Positions 9,117 through 17,975 are shown, numbered from the stretch's first letter. The stretch is DNA of 64,000 nucleotides from Stappia sp. WLB 29 (GCF_023507705.1 NZ_JALBGD010000014.1:234-64233); one strand, 5' to 3'. The notes: a model not told the origin generated them from the sequence alone. Program-made: numbers and translations.

Positions 9117-10031
9117 ATGACCCGCCGCACCTTCCGCCGTCTCCTCGGCGTGTTCCTGCTGCTGATCGCCGCGGGGCTGTATTTCACGCGGCCCGAGCGG
9201 GTCGACCCCGCCACGATCCCGGCGCGTCAGGCGGACCTGGCAAATGGCGAGCGGATGTTCTGGGCAGGCGGCTGCGCCTCGTGCCATGCCTCTCCGGGAG
9301 CCACCGGCGACGCCAAACTGGTGCTTGCCGGCGGGGTGGAACTGAACACCCCGTTCGGCCTCTTCCGTGTGCCCAACATCTCGCCGTCCGAAGCGGGCAT
9401 CGGCGGGTGGTCGGTCAGCGACTTCCTGAACGCGATGATCCACGGCACCTCGCCGCAGGGTCTGCACTACTATCCGGCCTTCCCCTATGGCTCCTACCGC
9501 AACATGAAGGCGGAGGACCTGATCGACATGAAGGCCTATCTCGACACGCTGCCGGCCTCGGAAAACCAGGTGGCCGACCACGATCTCGCCTTCCCCTTCT
9601 CCTGGCGCAGTGCGCTCGGCATGTGGAAGCTGCTGTTCCTCGACACCGCCGCCCCCGCCCTTGCAGCAAATGCCGGCGCAGAAGCCGAACGCGGCGCCTA
9701 TCTGGTGACCGGTGCCGGACACTGCGCGGAATGCCACACGCCGCGCAATGTCCTCGGCGGCCTGGATACGTCGCAATGGATGGCGGGCGGCCCCAATCCC
9801 GACGGCGAGGGCAGCATCCCGAACATCACACCGTCGTCGCAGGGAATCGGCTCCTGGTCGGCGACGGACATCGCCTATTATCTGGAAAGCGGCTTCACCC
9901 CGGACTTCGACAGCGTCGGCGGCAGCATGGCCTCGGTCCAGGCGAACTGGGCCAAGGTGCCGGCGGAGGACCGCGCGGCCGTGGCCGCTTATCTCAAGTC
10001 GATCGCGCCAATCCCTGCACAAAGCAACTGA
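9117..10031 (+). CDS. Di-haem class I cytochrome c, membrane-anchored
   Basis: Protein of 304 aa with an N-terminal membrane anchor or uncleaved signal (residues 8-24) and two cytochrome c domains, with haem sites CASCH (53-57) and CAECH (203-207). Probable axial-methionine regions follow (NMKAEDLIDMKAYL; SVGGSMASVQ). The layout resembles the cytochrome subunits that take electrons from periplasmic alcohol, aldehyde or nicotinate dehydrogenases, but no dehydrogenase subunit is nearby. It may pass electrons together with the neighbouring cytochrome c'. Confidence 0.88.
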   Translation: MTRRTFRRLLGVFLLLIAAGLYFTRPERVDPATIPARQADLANGERMFWAGGCASCHASPGATGDAKLVLAGGVELNTPFGLFRVPNISPSEAGIGGWSVSDFLNAMIHGTSPQGLHYYPAFPYGSYRNMKAEDLIDMKAYLDTLPASENQVADHDLAFPFSWRSALGMWKLLFLDTAAPALAANAGAEAERGAYLVTGAGHCAECHTPRNVLGGLDTSQWMAGGPNPDGEGSIPNITPSSQGIGSWSATDIAYYLESGFTPDFDSVGGSMASVQANWAKVPAEDRAAVAAYLKSIAPIPAQSN

Positions 10032-10055
10032 TCCGATCCGCCGAGGTGCCGGAGA

Positions 10056-10391
10056 TCAGCTGCCCTCGAAGGCCTCGCTGCCGGTCTGCCGGCGGATCCA
10101 GTCGAGGAACGAGGCGCTGCCTCCCTCCACAGGCAACAGCATGACCGCCGGCTCGTCGTAAGGGTGCGCCTGGACGACCGCCTCGATCGCCTCCCGTGCC
10201 CGCGACCGGGTGGTCTTGGCCAGGAACACGATCTCCTCGCTTTCCTCCAGCGCGCCGTCCCACTGGTAGATCGACGTCATTCCCGGCCACATGTTGACGC
10301 AGGCAGCCAGCCCCTCGCCAACCAGCCGGCCGGCCGCCGCACGGGCGCTCTCCGTGTCTGGAAAAGTCGCGTAGATCAACCGGATATCCAT
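10056..10391 (-). CDS. cutA: Divalent-cation tolerance protein CutA
   Basis: Small trimeric CutA1 fold, 111 aa with the start used here. The sequence [16 protein letters not shown], then [20 protein letters not shown] and [13 protein letters not shown] match the family core. The frame continues upstream for ten codons, but the internal ATG gives the canonical N-terminus and leaves room for the divergent nadK promoter. The molecular role of CutA is unsettled; copper tolerance is the classical phenotype. It converges on the di-haem cytochrome gene. Confidence 0.9.
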   Translation of the reverse strand: MDIRLIYATFPDTESARAAAGRLVGEGLAACVNMWPGMTSIYQWDGALEESEEIVFLAKTTRSRAREAIEAVVQAHPYDEPAVMLLPVEGGSASFLDWIRRQTGSEAFEGS

Positions 10392-10449
10392 CTCGCCCTG
10401 CATCAAAAGACGGGTCCCCAAATTTCCCGGCCCGTGCTACGTGAGAAAC

Positions 10450-11232
10450 ATGGACCGTCTGCCGCAGACTATCGAGAAACTGGCCTTCGTCTCAAGCGAG
10501 ACGGACGAGGCGGAGCGTGCCCGCATCCAGCTGGAGGGCCGCTACGGCGCTAACGACCCCAAGCAGGCCGATGTGATCGTCGCCCTCGGCGGCGACGGCC
10601 TGATGCTCCAGACCCTGCACCGGTTCATGAATACCGGCAAGCCGATCTACGGCCTCAACCGCGGTTCGGTCGGCTTCCTGATGAACGAATACGGCGAGGA
10701 CGGTCTGCCCGAGCGGATCGCGCGGGCCGTGGTCAGCCGCATTCATCCGCTCGTGATGGAGGCGACGGACACGTTCGGCCATATCCACTCTGCACTTGCG
10801 ATCAACGAGGTGTCACTGTTGCGCCAGACGCATCAGGCCGCCAAGCTGCGCATCTCGGTCGACGACCGCGTGCGGATGGAGGAACTGGCCTGCGACGGCG
10901 TCCTCGTCGCCACCCCGGCCGGCAGCACCGCCTACAACCTGTCGGCCCATGGCCCGATTCTGCCCATCGACGCGCAATTGTTGGCGCTGACGCCGATCAG
11001 CGCATTCCGCCCGCGGCGCTGGCGCGGTGCCTTGCTTCCGAACTACGTCAGTGTTCGCATCGGCGTTCTGGAAGCAGACAAGCGCCCGGTAAGCGCGGCA
11101 GCGGACTATACCGAGATCCGCAACGTCATCGAGGTGCGCGTGCGCGAAGAGAAAAACTCTTCCAGCCTTGCCCTGTTCGATGCGGACCACAATTGGGACG
11201 AACGGATCCTGTCCGAGATGTTCCGCTACTGA
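10450..11232 (+). CDS. nadK: NAD kinase
   Basis: ATP-dependent phosphorylation of NAD to NADP, cytoplasmic. The 260-aa product carries the invariant GGDG (47-50), then NEVSLLR, and the glycine-rich [23 protein letters not shown], all diagnostic of the family. ATG at 10450 is preferred; a GTG three codons earlier is also in frame. The gene stands alone, divergent from cutA, with an A+T-rich stretch after it that is likely to hold the promoter of the receiver gene. Confidence 0.95.
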   Translation: MDRLPQTIEKLAFVSSETDEAERARIQLEGRYGANDPKQADVIVALGGDGLMLQTLHRFMNTGKPIYGLNRGSVGFLMNEYGEDGLPERIARAVVSRIHPLVMEATDTFGHIHSALAINEVSLLRQTHQAAKLRISVDDRVRMEELACDGVLVATPAGSTAYNLSAHGPILPIDAQLLALTPISAFRPRRWRGALLPNYVSVRIGVLEADKRPVSAAADYTEIRNVIEVRVREEKNSSSLALFDADHNWDERILSEMFRY

Positions 11233-11333
11233 CCGCAGTAAGTAGCTTGCCTTATTTCGCAAATAATTAAACTTTGGCCGCGATCTTTCCGCTAGGCTCT
11301 TTTGAAGACAAGAGCGTGCAGGACTGACGCAGG

Positions 11334-11912
11334 ATGCAACTGCCCCATCTCGACCTCGGCGGAATACGGGTTCTGATCGTCGACGACAACACCAACATGC
11401 GCAGGATCCTGCGGACGATGGTCGCGGGCTTCGGCGTCAAGTCCATCTACGAGGCCGAGGATGGAGCCGACGCGCTGGAAGAGATCTCCCGCAACGATCC
11501 CGACCTGATCATCATCGACTGGCTGATGCCCCTGGTGGACGGCAGCGAACTGACCCGCCGCATTCGCACCTCGCACGCGCCCGCCTGCTTCGTGCCGATC
11601 ATCGCGGTGACGGCACATACCCAGAAGCGCCGCGTGATGCAGGCAAGGGACAGCGGCGTGACGGAGGTGATGTGCAAGCCGGTCTCCGCCCGTGCCCTCT
11701 ACCTGCGCATCGCCAATTGCATTCTCAACCAGCGCGACTTCGTCCGCACAAAGGGCTTTTTCGGACCCGACCGGCGCCGCTTCCAGAACCCGAGTTTCTC
11801 GGGAGACGAACGTCGGGGACAGCCGGTCGACGATGGATATACTCTGGACGGTCCAACGGAACTCCCGCAAAGTCATTTCTCACGGGTAGGCAGGGAATCG
11901 GCGACAGGATGA
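11334..11912 (+). CDS. Stand-alone response-regulator receiver protein
   Basis: CheY-like receiver of 192 aa: acidic pair D17-D18 (VLIVDDN), phospho-acceptor D62 (IIIDWLMP), the conserved Thr region AVTAHT, and the conserved Lys in MCKPVSA. About 60 residues follow the receiver; they are polar, lack a DNA-binding or enzymatic motif and look disordered. The next gene encodes an Hpt-domain protein, so the two may form part of a phosphorelay, but no histidine kinase lies in the window. Similar receiver/Hpt pairs occur in alphaproteobacterial cell-cycle or motility signalling. Confidence 0.88.
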   Translation: MQLPHLDLGGIRVLIVDDNTNMRRILRTMVAGFGVKSIYEAEDGADALEEISRNDPDLIIIDWLMPLVDGSELTRRIRTSHAPACFVPIIAVTAHTQKRRVMQARDSGVTEVMCKPVSARALYLRIANCILNQRDFVRTKGFFGPDRRRFQNPSFSGDERRGQPVDDGYTLDGPTELPQSHFSRVGRESATG

Positions 11913-11997
11913 GACCGCATTCCTGTAGCAACCTGAGCAGCATGTCGTTCGACGGCGGGATTGCCGGAGATGGCGCGCAGCGGGAGCGAAAGAACAG

Positions 11998-12525
11998 ATG
12001 AGCAGCGACCCGACCAAGCAGAATGCCGGCTACGAACTCGTGAAGCCACCACGCGATCTTCGCGCGAAGGTCCGGGTCATGAGCGAGCGCGAGGCTGCGC
12101 GGTTCGACCCGATCAAGTCGGCGGAAGCCGCGCTCGAGCGCCTTTCTCACGATTTCGACGACTGGATGGCCAGCGAGGCGCAAACCCTGTCGCAGGCTTG
12201 GGCCGATATCCAGGAAAACGGCATCGGCGATACCGAGCGTCGCGAGACGCTGTTTCGCGCGGCCCATGACATCAAGGGTCAGGCGAGCACTTTCGGCTAT
12301 CCGCGGGTTGGCGCCGTCGCCGGCAGCCTCTGCCATCTGATGGAGCATGTGGCGGCGGACAAGCTACCGCTGAAGCTTATCGCCCAGCATGTCGAAGCGA
12401 TCCGCGCCATGGTCGCCGAGACCGGGCAGCAGGAAGAAAACGCCACCGCCAAGGCGCTGGTCGATAGAATTGCCGACGTCACCAACGACTACGTGTCACG
12501 GCATGGAGACGGCGAGGAGGAGTGA
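11998..12525 (+). CDS. Histidine phosphotransfer (Hpt) domain protein
   Basis: Protein of 175 aa, mostly helical, with the Hpt signature AAHDIKGQ, where H90 would carry the phosphate. The flanks (about 70-165) suit a four-helix Hpt bundle. The first 40 residues are polar and probably flexible. It lies 85 bp after a stand-alone receiver on the same strand, its likely partner. There is no kinase ATPase domain. Confidence 0.82.
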   Translation: MSSDPTKQNAGYELVKPPRDLRAKVRVMSEREAARFDPIKSAEAALERLSHDFDDWMASEAQTLSQAWADIQENGIGDTERRETLFRAAHDIKGQASTFGYPRVGAVAGSLCHLMEHVAADKLPLKLIAQHVEAIRAMVAETGQQEENATAKALVDRIADVTNDYVSRHGDGEEE

Positions 12526-12558
12526 CCCCTCGCCCTCGGCGGGCAAGCCGCAGTCCGA

Positions 12559-13713
12559 TCAGGCGGCGGCGAGCGTCCGGCCGACATAGGCGCGCGCTGC
12601 CTCGCGCGCGATCTCGGCCGAGAAGCGGCGCAGCATCACCACCAGATCGTCCGCCTCGACCCCATCCTGCGACTGGTAGCGCTCAAGCACCTCGGCGATC
12701 ATCAACCTTGCCACGGCCGGGTTCGACGGAATGACGAGATCGGGAGAGATCTCGCGCGCCAGATCACGCCACACGCCCACCGCAACCTGGATCAGCGCGT
12801 GGGTGCGCGGCGGCAGACCGGCGCGTGCCAGCAGCGCCCGAACGGCGAGTCCCCTGCCCGTCTCAAGCACCCCGTGCACGCGATCTTTGCGCATGCCCGA
12901 CAGGCGCGCCAGCGCTGCGTTGAACAGGCGGATATTGCCCGTGCACAGCGCCCTCAGCAGCAGGCCGGCCGTCAACTGTCCCGATTCCACGAGATGCCCG
13001 ACCAGCGCATCCGTCTCCTGGGGGCCCGCCTGGCTGGCAAGGCTGACCGTCGCCCGCTCGCGCGCTTCGGTCACCACCGTACGGGCCCGCTCTTCCTTGA
13101 GGCCCCGACGAACGAGGGGGTGATCGCTCAACAAGTCGCCGACCTGCTTCAGCAGCATCTGGCGGATCTCGATGGGAATGCCGGGGCGCGCCATTAGCGC
13201 CTCGCGCAAGGTCGCGTCCTTACCGTGGCGCTCGACCAGCCGGACCAGACTGAAACGCGAGATGTCCGCCGTGTCGTTTTCGGCAAGCGCCACGCATGCC
13301 TGCAGCGAGCCGACCTCCGCGATCGCAGCCGCCACCTCCACCGACAGGTGGAACCGGCGCGCCACCGCCGCAGGCAGCGGGTCCGCGAAGCCGCCGATTG
13401 CATCGACCAGTTCCGCATCCAGCAGCACGGGAGACCGCTCCAGAACGGGTAGCGCCACGTCCGGCAGGTCGCTGACCAGCGCCAGCACCACCTCGCGCGG
13501 GGCCTTGTCGCTGCGCGACAGAGCTTCGGCGAGCGCGCGGCGCACCTGCACGGCCGGGTCGTCGAGAAGGATGATCATCGCCGCTTCCGCCGCATCGCGG
13601 TCGTCAGCGGACATTTCGGAATAAAGATAGGCCTTGGCGAGCGCGCTCGTTGCCTCCGCCCGCCGGGCCACCGGCGCATCTGCCATCCAACGCAAAAACT
13701 GATGCACGATCAT
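12559..13713 (-). CDS. DUF2336 domain protein
   Basis: Cytoplasmic, helix-rich protein of 384 aa that matches the alphaproteobacterial DUF2336 family (AEATSALAKAYLYSEMSADDR, then PAVQVRRALAEALSRS and LPVLERSPVLLDAELV). HEAT-like helical repeats run through residues 40-250. No catalytic motif is seen. Function is unknown; related proteins in other alphaproteobacteria have been tied to cell-cycle or morphology control. A near-consensus CtrA box and a 13-bp direct repeat lie just upstream. It converges on the Hpt gene. Confidence 0.8.
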   Translation of the reverse strand: MIVHQFLRWMADAPVARRAEATSALAKAYLYSEMSADDRDAAEAAMIILLDDPAVQVRRALAEALSRSDKAPREVVLALVSDLPDVALPVLERSPVLLDAELVDAIGGFADPLPAAVARRFHLSVEVAAAIAEVGSLQACVALAENDTADISRFSLVRLVERHGKDATLREALMARPGIPIEIRQMLLKQVGDLLSDHPLVRRGLKEERARTVVTEARERATVSLASQAGPQETDALVGHLVESGQLTAGLLLRALCTGNIRLFNAALARLSGMRKDRVHGVLETGRGLAVRALLARAGLPPRTHALIQVAVGVWRDLAREISPDLVIPSNPAVARLMIAEVLERYQSQDGVEADDLVVMLRRFSAEIAREAARAYVGRTLAAA

Positions 13714-13778
13714 GATGCGTAGTCCCCTGGGTCGCGCCGCGTAACGCAGCGCAGGTCACCAGTCTGGGGCCAAAACGC

Positions 13779-13815
13779 TTAAAGCTTCGTTCACCATAAA
13801 GCCTTCGTTCACCAT
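13779..13815 (-). promoter_or_regulatory. Near-CtrA box with 13-bp direct repeat, upstream of DUF2336
   Basis: CTTCGTTCACCAT occurs twice (13785-13797 and 13803-13815), 18 bp apart start to start. Overlapping the first copy is TTAA-N7-TTCA (13779-13793), 7 of 8 bases of the CtrA consensus. Both lie 65-100 bp before the DUF2336 start codon, a promoter position. Confidence 0.35.
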
Positions 13816-13892
13816 GACCGACCGAGACAAAAAGAAAGACGCCCGAACCGCCTGGTCCGCGCGTCGCTGTCCATCCTTGCTGGTGCCGCGGC

Positions 13893-14972
13893 TCACACCG
13901 GCGGCAGCAATTCCCTCTGGGCGAAGGTCGGCTGGTAGTTGAGGAAGCCGGTGAGATCCATCGGCTGGCTGCGCAGAAGGCTCGCAGTTCGCTGCCCACC
14001 GCTTGCCTCGACGAGAACCCGCGACCGCCGCTCGGCATAGGCATCGCTGCTCGATGCCGCCTCCAGGCGCGCCGCCGCCCGCTCCAGCGCTTCCGCCTGC
14101 CCGGCCTCCTGGGCCGCGAAGGCCGACGCGAAGCGCGAGTCGAACGACACGCGCCGCGCCTCCATGCCATTGCGGAACAGCGCATGGAACGGCGAGGAGA
14201 TGTCGTCGGTAGCCGACCAGGCCGTCAGCACCCGGCTGGTGGGGGCGTCGCTGGCGGACCGCTCGCCGTCGGCATTGTAGGCAAGCTCGGTGCCCGTGGT
14301 CGGCTTCGTCTCGGGGCGCGCTGCCACCAGCGTGCCGCCGGCTCCGGGCAGCGCCGGCATGGGGCCGGAATGCTTGGAAACCAGGTTGGCATAGACCTGG
14401 GAGACGCTACGCGCGCCCCCCCGGTCGTAGAAGATCGGCTTGTTCGCCTTCGCCTGTCGCGAAAAGACCTGATCCGCGGCAAGGTCCGGCTGGCTCTGGG
14501 CCAGCGAGATCAGCTTGTGGGCACCGCCCGCCCCCAGGAAATGCGCGATATAGAGTTCGCCCTCGCTGGGCGGCCTGCCGAGCTTCTCCGTGAGATACGA
14601 GGCGTTCTTCTGCGTCAACTCGCCAGCCATCATCGACGCGATGTTGGCATCGTTGCGCAGATTGAGAATCTTCTCGCGCATGGCCGGATCGGCCACGCGA
14701 TACTTGCCGTTCGCGGTCCGCTCGATCTGATCGGCATACTGCCCCAGGCCGTGGCGCGCGCCCGATTCCTTGAGCGTCTCCAGCCAGGTGCTTTCGATGA
14801 ACTGGAAGAGACCGGTCGCACTCGAGGTGCGCGCGCGGGCGGTCTCGACGAAGTTGGATTCCCGCTTCGCCGTCTTCACCAGGTACTCGAAGGAGGTGCC
14901 GGTCGTCGTGCTGGCCGACTGGAACGCCTGCTCGATCCTGGATGCGATCGAGATCGGTTCGCCGACTTTCAT
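13893..14972 (-). CDS. Lytic transglycosylase (SLT domain) protein
   Basis: Protein of 359 aa with an N-terminal SLT domain. KRESNF carries the catalytic glutamate (E38), followed by SATGLFQFIESTW and IAHFLGAGGAHKL, the usual substrate-cleft motifs. The C-terminal 170 residues are Ala-rich and polar, perhaps a linker to a partner. No signal peptide is evident with this start (MKVGEPIS) or the one eight codons earlier, so export may use a dedicated route, as for flagellar muramidases. It would cleave peptidoglycan glycan strands. A perfect CtrA site lies 60-75 bp upstream, consistent with cell-cycle or motility control. Confidence 0.85.
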   Translation of the reverse strand: MKVGEPISIASRIEQAFQSASTTTGTSFEYLVKTAKRESNFVETARARTSSATGLFQFIESTWLETLKESGARHGLGQYADQIERTANGKYRVADPAMREKILNLRNDANIASMMAGELTQKNASYLTEKLGRPPSEGELYIAHFLGAGGAHKLISLAQSQPDLAADQVFSRQAKANKPIFYDRGGARSVSQVYANLVSKHSGPMPALPGAGGTLVAARPETKPTTGTELAYNADGERSASDAPTSRVLTAWSATDDISSPFHALFRNGMEARRVSFDSRFASAFAAQEAGQAEALERAAARLEAASSSDAYAERRSRVLVEASGGQRTASLLRSQPMDLTGFLNYQPTFAQRELLPPV

Positions 14973-15031
14973 GCTCCGCTCTCCTGCGTAACGCATGTCT
15001 TAGGATTTGGTTAAGAGTCACGGCCATTTGG

Positions 15032-15046
15032 TTAACGACTGGTTAA
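15032..15046. promoter_or_regulatory. CtrA-type site TTAA-N7-TTAA
   Basis: Perfect match to the full CtrA consensus (TTAA-CGACTGG-TTAA) in the divergent spacer between the lytic transglycosylase and the MaoC gene. The 60-nt distance to the transglycosylase start would place it at about the -35 region of that promoter. Confidence 0.6.
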
Positions 15047-15159
15047 CGTCCGCTAAGGTCCGTTGCGAATTGCACTTTATGTCTTTAATCGAGAGACTCG
15101 ATTCGTCCGGAAAATGGTACGGCCGGCCTGCAACCGGCTCAAACGACAGGGAGGAACGC

Positions 15160-15612
15160 ATGCCGGGACTGCATTACGAGGAGTTCGAGATCGGCCACGT
15201 CTTTGCCCATTCGCTGACCCGCACGGTCACCGAGATGGACAACATGCTGTTCTCCAACATGACGCTGAACCCGCAGCCGCTGCATATCGACCGGCATTTC
15301 TGCGAGACGCAGACCGAGTGGGGCCAGCCGCTGGTGAACAGCATCTTCACGCTCGGCCTGATGATCGGCATCTCGGTAAACGACACCACCGTCGGCACCA
15401 CCATCGGCAATCTCGGCATGACCGATGTCCGGTTCCCCCATCCCCTGTTCCAGGGCGACAGCGTTCATTGCACCACCGAAGTGGTCGCCAAGCGCGAGTC
15501 GAAGTCCCGCCCCGATGCCGGCATCGTCGAGTTCGAGCACAAGGCCTACAATCAGAACGACATCCTGGTCGCCAGCTGCCGCCGTCAGGCCTTCATGAAG
15601 AAGAAGGGCTGA
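15160..15612 (+). CDS. MaoC-family hot-dog dehydratase
   Basis: Single hot-dog domain of 150 aa: YEEFEIGHVFAHSLTRTVTEMDN at the N-terminus, then NPQPLHIDRHF, the D/H-containing substrate loop of MaoC hydratases. These hydrate or dehydrate enoyl-CoA esters in the cytoplasm. The start has a near-perfect ribosome-binding site (ACAGGGAGG, 7 nt before). The CoA-ester lyase gene begins 2 nt after the stop codon, so the two are co-translated and probably act in one pathway, hydrating an enoyl-CoA to a hydroxyacyl-CoA that the lyase then cleaves. Confidence 0.88.
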   Translation: MPGLHYEEFEIGHVFAHSLTRTVTEMDNMLFSNMTLNPQPLHIDRHFCETQTEWGQPLVNSIFTLGLMIGISVNDTTVGTTIGNLGMTDVRFPHPLFQGDSVHCTTEVVAKRESKSRPDAGIVEFEHKAYNQNDILVASCRRQAFMKKKG

Positions 15613-15614
15613 GC

Positions 15615-16496
15615 GTGCGCTCGCTCCTCTTCGTTCCGGGCGACAGCGAGCGCAAGCTGGAGAAGTCGCTGACGAGCGGCGCCGATGTGCTCCTGATCGA
15701 CCTGGAGGATTCCGTCGCGCTCGAGGCCAAGCCGAAGGCACGCGAGACGGCCACCGCCTTTCTCGCGGCGAACCGCGAGCTGGAGACCCGCCCGCGCCTC
15801 TATGTCCGCGTCAACGCGCTCGACACCGGCGAGACGGACGCAGACCTCGCCGCCGTGATGCGAGCAGCGCCCGACGGCATCATGCTGCCCAAGTCGATCT
15901 CCGGCCGCGACGTACAGCACCTTGCGGCCAAGCTTGCAGTGCACGAGGCCGAGCAGGGACTTGCCGACGGCGCGACCCGCGTGATCGTCGTCGCCACCGA
16001 GACCGCCGCGTCGGTTTTTAATCTCGGCACCTATCCCGCGTCGAGCCCGCGCCTTGCCGGCCTCACCTGGGGCGCGGAAGACCTGTCGGCCGATCTCGGA
16101 GCGCTCGGCAACCGGACTGCGGACGGGCGCTATTCGGGCCCGTTCTGGCTGGCGCGCAACCTCTGCCTCTTCGGCGCGGTCGCGGCCGAAGTAGCCCCCA
16201 TCGACACCGTCTTCACCAATTTCCGGGACATGGACGGCCTGCGGGCCGAGGCGCTGGAAGCGCTGAACGACGGCTTCACCGGCAAGATGGCCATCCACCC
16301 CGCACAGGTTCCGGTGATCAACGAAGTCTTCACCCCCTCGAGCGAAGAGATCGCCAAGGCGAGGCAGGTGTTCGAGGCCTTCGCAGCTGCCGGCAATCCC
16401 GGCGTCGTCGGTCTCGACGGCGAGATGCTCGACCGGCCGCACCTGCGCCGGGCCGAAAAGGTACTCGCGCGCGCCGGTATCGTTGCCACCGCCTGA
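15615..16496 (+). CDS. HpcH/HpaI-type CoA-ester lyase (CitE/malyl-CoA lyase-like)
   Basis: TIM-barrel lyase of 293 aa starting at GTG. Signatures are RSLLFVPGDSERKLEKS, LIDLEDSVA (metal/CoA site), ATETAASVFNLG, and GAEDLSADLGA with the catalytic acidic residues. The family cleaves malyl-CoA, methylmalyl-CoA or citryl-CoA-like esters reversibly; the precise substrate is not readable. Translational coupling to the MaoC dehydratase suggests a paired hydratase-lyase step, for example in methylmalyl-CoA or dicarboxylic-acid metabolism. Confidence 0.88.
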   Translation: MRSLLFVPGDSERKLEKSLTSGADVLLIDLEDSVALEAKPKARETATAFLAANRELETRPRLYVRVNALDTGETDADLAAVMRAAPDGIMLPKSISGRDVQHLAAKLAVHEAEQGLADGATRVIVVATETAASVFNLGTYPASSPRLAGLTWGAEDLSADLGALGNRTADGRYSGPFWLARNLCLFGAVAAEVAPIDTVFTNFRDMDGLRAEALEALNDGFTGKMAIHPAQVPVINEVFTPSSEEIAKARQVFEAFAAAGNPGVVGLDGEMLDRPHLRRAEKVLARAGIVATA

Positions 16497-16504
16497 CACA
16501 ACAA

Positions 16505-16533
16505 AAGGCCGGAGGAACATGCCCTCCGGCCTT
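16505..16533. terminator. Bidirectional intrinsic terminator
   Basis: AAGGCCGGAGG and CCTCCGGCCTT form a perfect 11-bp stem with a 7-nt loop between two convergent genes. On the minus strand it is followed by TTTTGTTGT, giving a usable T-run for the flavin reductase operon. Confidence 0.75.
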
Positions 16534-16561
16534 GCCAACCAACTCCGGAAGCGGCAGATGC

Positions 16562-17170
16562 TCAGGCCCTGGGCCGGCGCATCTGGAACACGCTGTCGAC
16601 CACCGCATAGTCCATGTAACCAAGCCGCGAGAGCGGCCGCGCCTTCGTCACGTCGAACAGCCCGTCGACCAGCATGGCCTCGTCGATATGCACGGCGACA
16701 ACCTCGCCCAGCACCATCCAGCTGTCTGTCGGCGTGCCGTCATGAGCCGTCAGGCGGATCGTCTGCAGATGCTTGCATTCGAGTGCGGCCTTCGCCTCGG
16801 CGACCCGCGGCGCACCGACAAGCAGAGACTCCTGCGCCGTCAGGCCGGCCTTTTCGAACTCCGACACGCCCTTGTCGAACGGCGCCGAAGACGTGTTCAT
16901 GGCGTCCTTCAGGTCTTCCGTTGCAAGGTTGAAGACGAAATCGCCCGTCTCGTCGACATTGGCGACCGAGTCCTTGTAGCCGGACGAAGAGAACACCACG
17001 ATCGGCGGCGTGTCGCAGACCGCGTTGAAGAAGCTGTAGGGGGCAAGGTTGACCGCCCCGTCGGCAGCCCGGCTGGAAATCCAGCCGATCGGCCGCGGCG
17101 CCACCAACGCCTTGAACGGATTGTGCGGCAGGCCGTGCCCCTTGGCGACCTCGTAGCTGTACATGTTCAT
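16562..17170 (-). CDS. Flavin reductase-like FMN-binding protein
   Basis: Split-barrel FMN-binding protein of 202 aa: NPFKALVAPRPIGWIS, then AVNLAPYSFFNAVCDTPPIVVF, the flavin-binding core. Members reduce free flavin or bind FMN in oxidoreductases. The start ATG overlaps the stop of the upstream nitroreductase gene (ATGA), showing translational coupling. The partner is also a flavoprotein, so the two may share a redox task; the substrate is unknown. Confidence 0.87.
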   Translation of the reverse strand: MNMYSYEVAKGHGLPHNPFKALVAPRPIGWISSRAADGAVNLAPYSFFNAVCDTPPIVVFSSSGYKDSVANVDETGDFVFNLATEDLKDAMNTSSAPFDKGVSEFEKAGLTAQESLLVGAPRVAEAKAALECKHLQTIRLTAHDGTPTDSWMVLGEVVAVHIDEAMLVDGLFDVTKARPLSRLGYMDYAVVDSVFQMRRPRA

Positions 17171-17751
17171 GCGGCACTCCATTCGCTGATCAGGTCGTCA
17201 AGGTCGGGGCGGGGGCGCTCGCTCGGCTGCTGGGAGGGCGTGCCGAGATGAATGAAGCCCGCGATGCGCTCTGCTTCGGCAAGGCCCAGCAGCGACGATA
17301 CGTCGTCGTCGAAGGCCATCCATTCGGTCAGCCATTGCGCCGCAAAGCCGCTGGCATTTGCCGCCATCACCAGGTTCATGCACACCGCACCGACGCACAG
17401 CTGTTGCTCCCAGACCGGGATCTTGGGATGTACGGCGGCGCGACTCACCACGGCGATCACCAGCGGCGCACGGGTGAAGCGCGTCAGTTCCTGATCGCGC
17501 CGCTCTCCAGAAAGCTCGCCTTCGCGCGCCTCGACCAAAGGCAGCAGCTTCTTGCCGAGTTCGGCCCGCGACTCGCCGCGGATGAGGATGAAGCGCCAGG
17601 GCACCAGCTTACCGTGATCGGGCACGCGCGAGGCGGCCTCTAGGATGGTGCGCAGGGCCTCGCCTTCCGGCGCCGGCTCGACCATGGTCATGGCCGGATG
17701 CGAGCGCCGCGTGAGCATCAAGTGCAGGGTTTCGGATTGCTCCGTCGTCAT
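17167..17751 (-). CDS. Nitroreductase-family FMN oxidoreductase
   Basis: Protein of 194 aa of the YdjA-like nitroreductase group: LMLTRRSHPAMTMVEPAPEG at the N-terminus (FMN phosphate contacts), VPDHGKLVPWRFILIRGE, WEQQLCVGAVCMNLVMAANA, and a C-terminal IAGFIHLGTPSQQPSERPRPDL. The internal ATG (MTTEQSETL) is preferred over the longer open frame because it gives the family length. It is the first gene of a two-gene operon with the flavin reductase-like protein. Confidence 0.88.
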   Translation of the reverse strand: MTTEQSETLHLMLTRRSHPAMTMVEPAPEGEALRTILEAASRVPDHGKLVPWRFILIRGESRAELGKKLLPLVEAREGELSGERRDQELTRFTRAPLVIAVVSRAAVHPKIPVWEQQLCVGAVCMNLVMAANASGFAAQWLTEWMAFDDDVSSLLGLAEAERIAGFIHLGTPSQQPSERPRPDLDDLISEWSAA

Positions 17752-17975
17752 TTTCTGCCTTTTTGTCGGCGCCGGCCGCGAACGGGTCGGCACGGGATGG
17801 AAGGGGCGCGAACCGCGCTTTCGCCTTCATGACCTAGACGGGTTTTCGCGCCTGTCAATCTTGCCGGGGTTGCAGGCGACAGATGACTTGAAATTGCCCC
17901 AGTTTTGGAGTGGAACCCAGGGGCGGGTTTTCTCCCGTTCGCTTTCGTTACGAGACAGGGGCAGGCAGCCGGCAA

